DNA of 8,172 nucleotides, taken from the NCBI GenBank assembly GCA_964461295.1, contig CAYWTX010000672.1, forward strand, positions 1 to 8,172. Direction: 5' to 3'. A program made the position numbers and the translations under genes. Under the pieces are notes generated by a model that was given only the letters and a program-made list of their open reading frames with translations, made no database searches and had not been told where the DNA came from. Below, in pieces: positions 1-4,729 of this stretch. Position 1 is the stretch's first letter. The number at the start of each line of letters is the position of its first letter. Source of the stretch: CAYWTX01 sp964461295. Lineage in GTDB: Bacteria; Planctomycetota; Phycisphaerae; SM23-33.

Positions 1-148
1 GGGTCGACGGGCTGCGCCCCCTGAGGAATATCCACCACGACGGAAGAACAAGTGGAACTACATCCACCCAGTGCGCCCCCCTTGGGGCAAGAACAAGTGG
101 AAGAAAAACCAGCAGTCTTCATCGACTGCACTATATGAGGAGCAAGCC
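1..148 (+). other. leader region upstream of hsp20, possible tail of an upstream gene
   Basis: No complete gene is visible here. The frame starting at base 1 has a TGA at 22-24 and then stays open to a TGA at 136-138, which abuts the hsp20 ribosome binding site. That 37-codon stretch, rich in Glu, Pro and Val, could be the end of an upstream gene if a frameshift or an upstream start exists. The frame of hsp20 itself is also open from base 2, so a longer N-terminus cannot be excluded. A 14-base word, AAGAACAAGTGGAA, occurs twice at 44-57 and 89-102. Each copy is preceded by a TGCGCCCCC run (13-21 and 72-80), so the leader contains an imperfect direct duplication. Confidence 0.35.
116..141 (+). 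promoter_or_regulatory. hairpin that can mask the hsp20 ribosome binding site
   Basis: TCTTCAT at 116-122 can pair with ATGAGGA at 135-141 (seven pairs, one G-U) around a 12-base loop. The 3' arm contains most of the Shine-Dalgarno sequence AGGAG (138-142), which lies six bases before the ATG at 149. A weak, A-U-rich, ribosome-site-masking stem before a small heat-shock gene is how known RNA thermometers (ROSE and fourU types) act. This one matches neither consensus closely, so the thermometer role is inference. Confidence 0.3.
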
Positions 149-565
149 ATGGCGAAGAAGCAGGAAGTGACCCGGGTGGAACCGACCCCGGCGGCAAGGG
201 AGATGGAAGAGGACTTCCCGCGGGGGCAGAACGTGTACTCGCCCCTGGTGGATATCTACGAGCTGGAAGACGGCACGACGGTGGTGGAGGCCGAGGTGCC
301 CGGCGCGACGAAGGAGTCGCTGGACATTCGCGTGGACAAGGGCGTACTGGTGATCGCGGCCGAGGCGAAGGTCGCTGCTTGGGGCGAAGACTACGCGCGG
401 ACGTACGTGAGCTTCGAGGGCGGCAAGTACTACCGCGCGTTCGCCCTGAGCGACGAGATCGACCGCGACCGGATCGAGGCGTCGATGGCCGACGGCATGC
501 TCACGCTTCGCTTGCCGAAGGCGGCGGCCGCCCAGACGCGGAAGATCGAAGTGAAGACCAAGTAG
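149..565 (+). CDS. small heat-shock protein, Hsp20/alpha-crystallin family
   Basis: ATP-independent cytoplasmic holdase chaperone of 138 residues that binds unfolding proteins and passes them to ATP-driven chaperones. The alpha-crystallin domain spans about residues 31-125: it opens with YSPLVDIYELEDGTTVVEAEVPG, has the YRAFALSDEIDRDRIEA strand region, and ends with the family signature AxxxDGMLTLRLPK at 111-125. The tail holds an I-x-V motif (IEV, 133-135), the usual contact used for oligomer assembly. The N-terminal arm (1-30) is short and charged. I chose ATG 149 because AGGAG sits six bases upstream and the family N-terminus fits. The same frame stays open upstream with an alternative GTG at 71, which would add 26 basic residues and is less likely. 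A strong hairpin follows the stop, so the gene is probably its own unit. Confidence 0.93.
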   Translation: MAKKQEVTRVEPTPAAREMEEDFPRGQNVYSPLVDIYELEDGTTVVEAEVPGATKESLDIRVDKGVLVIAAEAKVAAWGEDYARTYVSFEGGKYYRAFALSDEIDRDRIEASMADGMLTLRLPKAAAAQTRKIEVKTK

Positions 566-570
566 GCGGC

Positions 571-611
571 GCCGGTTGCCGAACGTCACGGCGGGGCGTT
601 CGGCAGTCGGC
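571..611 (+). terminator. terminator-like hairpin after hsp20
   Basis: A 15-pair stem is formed by 571-585 and 597-611, with two G-U pairs and an 11-base loop, starting five bases after the hsp20 stop. No clear T-tract follows (CAATTCCTCC side), so it may end transcription inefficiently, need Rho, or protect the mRNA 3' end. It separates hsp20 from the trxA promoter. Confidence 0.5.
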
Positions 612-626
612 AATTCCTCCGCCGGG

Positions 627-656
627 TTGACAGGCGTCTCGCTGGACGCCTAGTAT
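627..656 (+). promoter_or_regulatory. sigma70-type promoter of trxA with an inverted repeat in the spacer
   Basis: A perfect -35 box TTGACA (627-632) is followed after 18 bases by TAGTAT (651-656; four of six matches). The spacer holds the inverted repeat AGGCGTC (632-638) / GACGCCT (645-651) around six bases, reaching from the last base of the -35 box to the first of the -10 box. This placement suits an operator that blocks RNA polymerase. The regulator is unknown. Confidence 0.6.
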
Positions 657-690
657 TCCGCACGGCCGAACTACCGGAAAGGAATATGCT

Positions 691-1026
691 GTGGCATCGA
701 AGAACGTGCTTGCGCTTGGCGACGCGAACTTTGCGGCGGAGGTGCTTCAATCGGATAAGCCGGTCCTGGTGGACTTCTGGGCTGAATGGTGCGCGCCGTG
801 CCGGATGATCGCGCCGACCCTGGACGCCCTGGCCGATGAGTACGCCGGGCGAGTGAAGGTCGGCAAGATCAACATCGAGAACGACCGCGAAGTGGCGATG
901 CAGAACGGCATCGAGGGCATTCCCACGCTGCTGCTGTTCAAGGGCGGGCAGCTCCGCAACAAGCTCGTCGGGCTTCAGGACAAGCAGGTCCTCAAGCAGG
1001 CGATCGAGAGGCTGTTGGCGGAGTAG
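691..1026 (+). CDS. trxA: thioredoxin
   Basis: Cytoplasmic protein-disulfide reductase of 111 residues, the usual thioredoxin length; reduced by TrxB with NADPH. The fold is complete: buried Asp28, redox motif W33-C34-A35-P36-C37, Lys59, and the cis-proline in GIPT (Pro78). The active site reads WCAPC instead of the common WCGPC; an Ala at this position occurs in other thioredoxins and may shift the redox potential slightly. The start is GTG 691: GGAAAGGA at 676-683 gives a good ribosome site, and an ATG at 686 is out of frame. It is preceded by its own promoter and followed after 94 bases by nnrE on the same strand. The partner reductase gene lies on the opposite strand at 4730-5749. Confidence 0.96.
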   Translation: MASKNVLALGDANFAAEVLQSDKPVLVDFWAEWCAPCRMIAPTLDALADEYAGRVKVGKINIENDREVAMQNGIEGIPTLLLFKGGQLRNKLVGLQDKQVLKQAIERLLAE

Positions 1027-1060
1027 CCTCCTGGATCGCTGGTTCTCGACATCGCCGCGC

Positions 1061-1100
1061 CGGCAGCGGGTTGCTGCCGTTCATCGCTGGCATGAACGGC
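1061..1100 (+). promoter_or_regulatory. two overlapping, mutually exclusive hairpins between trxA and nnrE
   Basis: Hairpin A pairs CGGCAGC (1061-1067) with GCTGCCG (1073-1079). Hairpin B pairs GCCGTTCAT (1076-1084) perfectly with ATGAACGGC (1092-1100). They share bases 1076-1079, so only one can form at a time. No T-run follows either, and B ends nine bases before the nnrE ribosome site. This could be a weak terminator or an attenuator-like element; neither is shown. Confidence 0.4.
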
Positions 1101-1120
1101 CCCAGGTCGAGGAGATCCGG

Positions 1121-1885
1121 TTGGCAATCGACAATCGGCAGTCGGCGATGCTCAGCATGTCTCGCGACGAAGTCCGGGCGGTCGACGCCTGCGCCATCGA
1201 GGAAGTGGGCATCAGCGGCGTCGTGCTCATGGAGAACGCGGGGCGCCAGGCCGCCGACGCTGTCGAGGAGCTGCTGAGGGCGAGTGAAGGGGGCCGGGAC
1301 CTGCCCGCTGAAGCGGGTACGCCGCCGAAGGCGGGAAGAATCGCTGTTGTCGCGGGAGCGGGCAACAACGGCGGGGATGGATTCGTTGTCGCGAGGCACC
1401 TGGGGTTGCGGAGGCACTCCACGGCGACGTTTCTCGTCGCGCGGCCGGGGAGGATCGCCGGCGACGCGGCCGTCAACCTGGGCATTCTGCGTAAGCTCGG
1501 GCACGACGTGCGCGAGGTGGACGAAGCGGCGATGGGGGCGTTGGCCGAGGAACTGCGGAAGTTCGATGTGGTGGTGGACGCGGTGGGGGGCACGGGCATT
1601 CGCGGCCCTCTGCGCGGCGCGATGGCCGTAGCGGTGGAGCAGATCAATGCGGCCGGGCGGCCGGTGGTGGCGATTGATATTCCCACGGGGCTGGATTGCG
1701 ACACGGGCGAGGCGGCGGGGCCGGTGGTGCGGGCGGCCGTGACGGTGGCGTTCGTGGCGAGGAAGAAGGGATTCGACGCCCCCGGCGCGGCGGCGTACAC
1801 GGGCGAGGTCCGCCTGGCGGACATCGGCGTGCCGGGAGACATTGTGGGGCGGCTGGGGCGATCTGAGGCGCCCTTGGAAGCGTGA
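1121..1885 (+). CDS. nnrE: NAD(P)H-hydrate epimerase (YjeF N-terminal domain)
   Basis: Repairs damaged NAD(P)H by interconverting the R and S forms of NAD(P)H hydrate, so that the S-specific dehydratase (NnrD) can restore the cofactor; cytoplasmic. It is 254 residues and holds only the epimerase domain, with no fused dehydratase and no nnrD gene in this window. Family motifs are intact: LMENAGRQAA (36-45), AGAGNNGGDGFVVARHL (78-94), DAVGGTG (153-159) and AIDIPTGLDCDTG (184-196). The start taken is TTG 1121 because GAGGAG (1109-1114) sits six bases upstream; ATGs at 1148 and 1157 lack a ribosome site but would match the family N-terminus (SRDEVRAVD) better. Residues about 55-71, between the first helix and the GNNGGDG strand, are an unusual Gly/Pro-rich insert encoded by a palindromic repeat. 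Confidence 0.9.
   Translation: MAIDNRQSAMLSMSRDEVRAVDACAIEEVGISGVVLMENAGRQAADAVEELLRASEGGRDLPAEAGTPPKAGRIAVVAGAGNNGGDGFVVARHLGLRRHSTATFLVARPGRIAGDAAVNLGILRKLGHDVREVDEAAMGALAEELRKFDVVVDAVGGTGIRGPLRGAMAVAVEQINAAGRPVVAIDIPTGLDCDTGEAAGPVVRAAVTVAFVARKKGFDAPGAAAYTGEVRLADIGVPGDIVGRLGRSEAPLEA
1304..1334 (+). repeat. REP-like double palindrome inside nnrE
   Basis: Two compact hairpins lie side by side in the coding sequence: CCCGC/GCGGG with loop TGAA (1304-1317) and CCGCC/GGCGG with loop GAA (1322-1334). The first is matched in reverse complement over 13 bases at 5860-5872, in the gap upstream of trxB. Mobile palindromic units of this shape are known in many bacteria; that this is one is inferred from its form and second copy. 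Confidence 0.45.
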
Positions 1886-1980
1886 ACCCCTCTCCTGCAT
1901 TTCTGGACCGCATGGCAGCCTGCGTTCCATGGCGCGAGGCGAAGCGGGAATTGTGGCTTCCCCCTGGCGCGGCGAGCCGC

Positions 1981-1986
1981 TATAAT
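1981..1986 (+). promoter_or_regulatory. -10 box of the probable fba promoter
   Basis: A perfect TATAAT stands in otherwise GC-rich sequence, 69 bases before the aldolase ATG. The -35 position at 17-base spacing holds TTCCCC (1958-1963), a weak match, so an activator or another sigma factor may take part. The predicted transcript starts near 1992. Confidence 0.55.
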
Positions 1987-1990
1987 TCGC

Positions 1991-2032
1991 GTTTCCGGCG
2001 AGTACTTCGGATGTTCGCCGTTTCGCGGAAAC
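1991..2032 (+). promoter_or_regulatory. structured 5' leader of fba
   Basis: CGGCGA (1996-2001) pairs with TCGCCG (2015-2020) around a 13-base loop, and GTTTC (1991-1995) can pair with GAAAC (2028-2032), leaving an asymmetric bulge. The structure would begin at the very 5' end of the transcript and could stabilise it. It matches no riboswitch I recognise. Confidence 0.3.
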
Positions 2033-2054
2033 CCCCTGGGAAGGAAACAAGACG

Positions 2055-3083
2055 ATGCCTCTGGTACCAATGAGAGCGTTGCTGGATCACGCGGCCGAGA
2101 ACGGCTACGGCGTGGCGGCGTTGAACGTGAACAACATGGAGCAGATCCAGGCGATCATGGAGGCGGCGCAGGAGACGGACTCGCCGGTGATCGTGCAGGC
2201 CAGTCGCGGCGCGCGGGAATACAGCAACGACGCGTACCTGCGCAACCTGATGCTGGCGGCGGCGGAGCTGAACCCGAACCTGCCGATCGTGATGCACCTG
2301 GACCACGGCAACAGTCCGGCGACGTGCTTCAGCGCGATCCAGCAGAACTTCACGAGCGTGATGATGGACGGCTCGCTGGGGGCCGACGGCAAAACGCCGT
2401 CGAGCTACGAGTACAACGTGAAGGTGACCAGACTGGTCGTCGAGGTGGCGCACGCCATCGGCGTGACGGTGGAGGGCGAGATCGGCTGCCTGGGCGGCAT
2501 CGAGGACGGGCACGGCGCCGGCCTGAGCGAGAAGGAAGCCGCCAAGCACCTGACCGACCCGGTGCAGGCGGAGCAGTTCGTGGCCGATACGGGCCTGGAC
2601 GCGCTGGCGGTGGCGATCGGGACCAGCCACGGCGCGTACAAGTTCTCCTCCCCGCCGACGGGCGACGTGCTGCGAATGGACGTGATCGAGGCGATTCACA
2701 AGCGCCTGCCGAACTGCCATATGGTGATGCACGGCTCCAGCAGCGTGCCGCAGGAGCTGAAGGAGATGATCAATAAGTACGGCGGCAAGCTGAAGCCGTC
2801 CTGGGGCGTGCCGATCGAGGAGATCCAGCGCGGCATCAAGAGCGGCGTGCGCAAGATCAACGTCGACACCGACAATCGCCTGGCCATCACGGCCGCCATC
2901 CGCAAGGTGTTCGCCGAGACCCCGGAGAAGTTCGACCCGCGCGACTACCTTAAACCCGCCCGCACCGCGATGAAGGAAGAGTGCAAGAAGCGGATGGTCG
3001 CCTTCGGCCAGGCCGGCAACGCCGGCAAGATCAAGCCGGCCACTCTGAAGAAACTGGTCGACTTCTACACGAAAAAGAAGTAG
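2055..3083 (+). CDS. fba: class II fructose-bisphosphate aldolase, CbbA-like
   Basis: Zinc-dependent aldolase of glycolysis, gluconeogenesis or the Calvin cycle: fructose 1,6-bisphosphate to dihydroxyacetone phosphate plus glyceraldehyde 3-phosphate. At 342 residues it has the length and style of the Calvin-cycle subtype (CbbA-like), though nothing nearby indicates carbon fixation. Visible sites are the catalytic Asp83 and zinc ligand His84 in HLDHG (81-85), the EGEIGCLGGIED segment (140-151), zinc-binding His192 in GTSHGAYK and His226 in MHGSSS, and the phosphate-binding NVDTDNR (269-275). All key residues are present. ATG 2055 has AAGGA at 2041-2045. The gene has its own promoter and is followed by a geneless region with a hairpin about 60 bases past the stop, so it is probably monocistronic. 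Confidence 0.95.
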   Translation: MPLVPMRALLDHAAENGYGVAALNVNNMEQIQAIMEAAQETDSPVIVQASRGAREYSNDAYLRNLMLAAAELNPNLPIVMHLDHGNSPATCFSAIQQNFTSVMMDGSLGADGKTPSSYEYNVKVTRLVVEVAHAIGVTVEGEIGCLGGIEDGHGAGLSEKEAAKHLTDPVQAEQFVADTGLDALAVAIGTSHGAYKFSSPPTGDVLRMDVIEAIHKRLPNCHMVMHGSSSVPQELKEMINKYGGKLKPSWGVPIEEIQRGIKSGVRKINVDTDNRLAITAAIRKVFAETPEKFDPRDYLKPARTAMKEECKKRMVAFGQAGNAGKIKPATLKKLVDFYTKKK

Positions 3084-3145
3084 CCGAACGGCAACGGTTC
3101 ACCAGGTTGCAGGGAACAGTCGGCAAGATCGTAGGCCATCGGCAA

Positions 3146-3163
3146 CGGCAAGAGCCCTTGCCG
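3146..3163 (+). terminator. terminator-like hairpin after fba
   Basis: CGGCAAG (3146-3152) pairs with CTTGCCG (3157-3163) around a four-base loop, 62 bases after the fba stop. No T-run follows, so the role as terminator is probable only by position. The 5' arm is part of a run of CGGCAA words (3121, 3140, 3146). Confidence 0.35.
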
Positions 3164-3225
3164 CCGACCACCGCCCACGAATGCGGCCGAAGGGGGGTAT
3201 CCACTTGACTCAGGTACATCCTCGC

Positions 3226-3261
3226 GGCGTGGGGGCGGGGGGCCCCCCCCCGCCCCACGCC
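3226..3261. repeat. long inverted repeat with G and C runs
   Basis: GGCGTGGGGGCGGGGGG (3226-3242) faces a nine-C run plus GCCCCACGCC (3243-3261). The arms are complementary over about 17 bases with a one-base bulge and almost no loop. As RNA this would be a very stable hairpin; as DNA it could form a cruciform, and the G-runs could form a quadruplex. Homopolymer lengths at such a site may be sequencing-sensitive. Confidence 0.6.
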
Positions 3262-3524
3262 AGACCCGCCTTCCGGCGACTTCTGAGGGAGGCGTCCCGA
3301 TGCTTCTTCTGTCGCGCCTGGCCCTGTCCCTCGGGCCGTGCGCACAGAGACGGGATGGGTCTGCCCTTGGCTCATTTCGTGGTTGGGGCGAGGGGAGACC
3401 ACAACAGGTTGTGGTAAGGGGCGAGTTAGGGTTCTGTAGGTGCAACTCCTTGAGAACAAAAGATTTATGTTTCGCGTGTCTCATCGCCGATAGACTGTTG
3501 GCGCGTGCGAAGCCTTCGCGGGGC

Positions 3525-3530
3525 TATACT
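3525..3530 (+). promoter_or_regulatory. possible -10 box of the DUF2203 gene
   Basis: TATACT lies 24 bases before the ATG at 3554. No good -35 stands at 16-18 bases; TTGGCG at 3498 is too far (21). A small hairpin GCGAA/TTCGC (3507-3519) lies directly upstream. Confidence 0.3.
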
Positions 3531-3553
3531 GGAGCGCGCGGACAGGTGCAGAC

Positions 3554-4021
3554 ATGAGTGTTGCCGGCGATCCCATCTCGAGAGTTCTGTGCGACCCGCC
3601 GACAAAGCCGACGTTCTCCTCCGCCCAGGCCAACCGGGCCGTCGTGCTGGTCCGGCGCATCGTGGCCGACTGCGTGGTGGAGTACTCGCGTCTCCAGGAC
3701 TGCCACGAAGCGGTGGAGGCGGCCGAGAGCCACGAGGCGTGGGGCCGCTGGGAGGAGGCGCGGACGGGGCTGCTCCGTTCGGCGGGCCGGCTGAGAGGGT
3801 ATCTCGAGGAACTGCACGAGGTGGGCGTGGAGCTTCGCGACTGGACGCTGGGCGTGGTGGACTTCCCATCCGTGGCGGAGGGGCGGCAGGTGTGGCTGTG
3901 CTGGCGGCTGGGAGAGGAACGCGTGGAGTGGTGGCACGAGGGCGAGGACTGCGCCGCGCGAAGGCCCATCACCCAACTGCCGACGTACCGGCATCCGCAG
4001 CCGGCGTTCCGGAGACAGTAG
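3554..4021 (+). CDS. DUF2203 family protein
   Basis: Small cytoplasmic protein of 155 residues with no known biochemical role. It matches the DUF2203 pattern throughout: an N-terminal FSSAQANRAVVLVRRIV segment (21-37; family form FTLEEAN...), a long helical, acidic middle, then the conserved block GVELRDWTLGVVDFP (91-105), LCWRLGE (115-121), WWHEGED (126-132) and ARRPI (135-139). The DFP, LCW and WH pieces are the family hallmarks. The first 20 residues and the tail after 140 are extra. The ribosome site is weak (ACAGG, 3542-3546). It is followed by a separate promoter for the next gene pair, so it probably stands alone. Confidence 0.82.
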   Translation: MSVAGDPISRVLCDPPTKPTFSSAQANRAVVLVRRIVADCVVEYSRLQDCHEAVEAAESHEAWGRWEEARTGLLRSAGRLRGYLEELHEVGVELRDWTLGVVDFPSVAEGRQVWLCWRLGEERVEWWHEGEDCAARRPITQLPTYRHPQPAFRRQ

Positions 4022-4103
4022 GCGGGGATGAAAGGGATGGGAGTCCACTTCGGTTCGTCGTCTTCACCCGGCCGCTTTCTCCATCTTTGGCTCCGTTCTT
4101 TCC

Positions 4104-4132
4104 TTGCGTTTTCGACCTCCGCGCGGGATAAT
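4104..4132 (+). promoter_or_regulatory. promoter of the two-gene small-protein cassette
   Basis: TTGCGT (4104-4109) and GATAAT (4127-4132; five of six) are separated by exactly 17 bases. Transcription would start near 4139, leaving a leader of about 48 bases before ATG 4187. A second possible -10, TATACT, stands at 4153-4158 without a clear -35. Confidence 0.5.
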
Positions 4133-4186
4133 AACCAGGGTATGGATGCTCCTATACTTGCCGCGCTTCCGAGGGGAGACCAAGGC

Positions 4187-4426
4187 ATGCCAGCCGCGGC
4201 CGCCGCGGTGGATGGGCAGGTGCGGACTCTGGCTGGCATGGAAAGCCGCCTGGCCGTCTTCGTCGGCCAAACGCGGCAGGACGTCGCGCACGCCGAATGC
4301 TTCGACGACGAGCAGCGAGCCGAGGTCTACGCCATCCTTGAGGCGATCGAGTCGGATACCAACGTCCACAAGAAGACAATCAAGTTCCTCGAACACCGGC
4401 TCTTGGGGGAACCCACCGATGCTTGA
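4187..4426 (+). CDS. small helical protein of unknown function, paired with a half-ferritin
   Basis: Unrecognised 79-residue protein. After an Ala-rich start it appears as two to three amphipathic helices: about 15-37 (VRTLAGMESRLAVFVGQTRQ...), 40-56 (DDEQRAEVYAILEAIES) and 57-73, where DTNVHKKTIKFLEHRL carries two histidines. There is no signal peptide or membrane segment. ATG 4187 is chosen because GAGGGGAG (4171-4178) lies eight bases upstream; the frame is open back to 4028, with an ATG at 4142 that lies almost at the predicted transcript start and has no ribosome site. The stop overlaps the start of the next gene by eight bases, so the two are almost certainly co-translated. It may be a partner of that protein. 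Confidence 0.65.
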   Translation: MPAAAAAVDGQVRTLAGMESRLAVFVGQTRQDVAHAECFDDEQRAEVYAILEAIESDTNVHKKTIKFLEHRLLGEPTDA

Positions 4427-4610
4427 GGAAGCCCTCCTTCGCGACCAGTTCGGAGCGCTTCTGGAGCAGGAACGTCAGGCCGCAGGAGCGTACGAAGAAC
4501 TGCTGGCCGTCATCAAGGACGCGGGCGTGCGCGAGCAGGTCGAGCAACTCCTCCGCGACAAACATCGCCACGTGGAACTCGCCGAGCGCCTGCTGGAGAT
4601 CGTGGAGTAA
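4419..4610 (+). CDS. 63-residue half-ferritin-like two-helix protein
   Basis: Two predicted helices, about 2-33 and 36-62, joined by KDAG, resemble one half of a ferritin-like four-helix bundle. The first helix has E18 and Y25 in an E-x6-Y pattern; the second has D47-K48-H49-R50-H51, the place where rubrerythrin-type domains carry E-x-x-H. Here the Glu is a Lys, so the standard metal site is incomplete unless His49 or a residue from a partner replaces it. A full bundle would need a dimer (as in the encapsulated ferritins, which are also short) or pairing with the upstream 79-residue protein. ATG 4419 overlaps the previous stop by eight bases. The family assignment is by pattern only; iron binding is not shown. 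Confidence 0.7.
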   Translation: MLEEALLRDQFGALLEQERQAAGAYEELLAVIKDAGVREQVEQLLRDKHRHVELAERLLEIVE

Positions 4611-4669
4611 CGACGCCCGCGAAATCCCCGCATGGCGCCCGTGAATGCCTTTGCTGAACGTACCGGATG

Positions 4670-4684
4670 GTGGCGACGCGCCAC
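4670..4684. terminator. small hairpin between convergent genes
   Basis: GTGGCG (4670-4675) pairs with CGCCAC (4679-4684) with a three-base loop, in the 119-base gap between the 63-residue gene and the end of trxB, which converge here. It could serve both strands, but no T-tract is seen on either side. Confidence 0.3.
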
Positions 4685-4729
4685 GGCTCCGTCGGTTCGG
4701 CAACCGTGCATCTCACACTACCGCTTCCC

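Larger units (their letters stand above)
3084..3553 (+). other. 470-base region without a convincing gene
   Basis: No frame here gives a protein with recognisable motifs on either strand. The region holds a terminator-like hairpin (3146-3163), a large G/C-run palindrome (3226-3261), a small hairpin GGCCC/GGGCC (3320-3337), a seven-pair hairpin ACCACAA/TTGTGGT (3398-3415) flanked by an 8-base direct repeat GGGGCGAG (3385-3392 and 3418-3425), and a local AT-rich patch at 3450-3473. The spacing of hairpins would allow a non-coding RNA, but I recognise no known RNA family. Confidence 0.5.

Noticed and set aside
149..170. HrcA/CIRCE heat-shock operator near hsp20
   Set aside because: No TTAGCACTC-type inverted repeat is present in the leader or the start region.
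992..2070. Two long minus-strand open frames (352 and 329 codons) opposite nnrE
   Set aside because: They lie antisense to a gene with clear motifs, are rich in Arg, Pro and Ser as expected for shadows of GC-rich codons, and have no family features.
3031..3484. Minus-strand frames (142 and 139 codons) over the geneless region
   Set aside because: They overlap the end of fba, contain the G/C-run palindrome and show low-complexity composition without motifs.
3300..3557. 85-codon plus-strand frame with a purine-rich site before its ATG and an ATGA overlap with the DUF2203 start
   Set aside because: The overlap and ribosome site are tempting, but the product has no coherent helix or strand pattern after its first 12 residues, and crosses hairpins and a possible -10 box. 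Ribosome profiling or conservation would be needed to revive it.
4028..4186. Longer start for the 79-residue gene at 4028 or 4142
   Set aside because: The extra stretch contains the promoter and a pyrimidine-rich tract; only ATG 4187 has a good ribosome site.
3505..4239. Other frames of 174 to 252 codons over the DUF2203 gene
   Set aside because: They are Arg/Ser/Pro-rich or Gly/Arg-rich shadows of a gene with recognisable family motifs.
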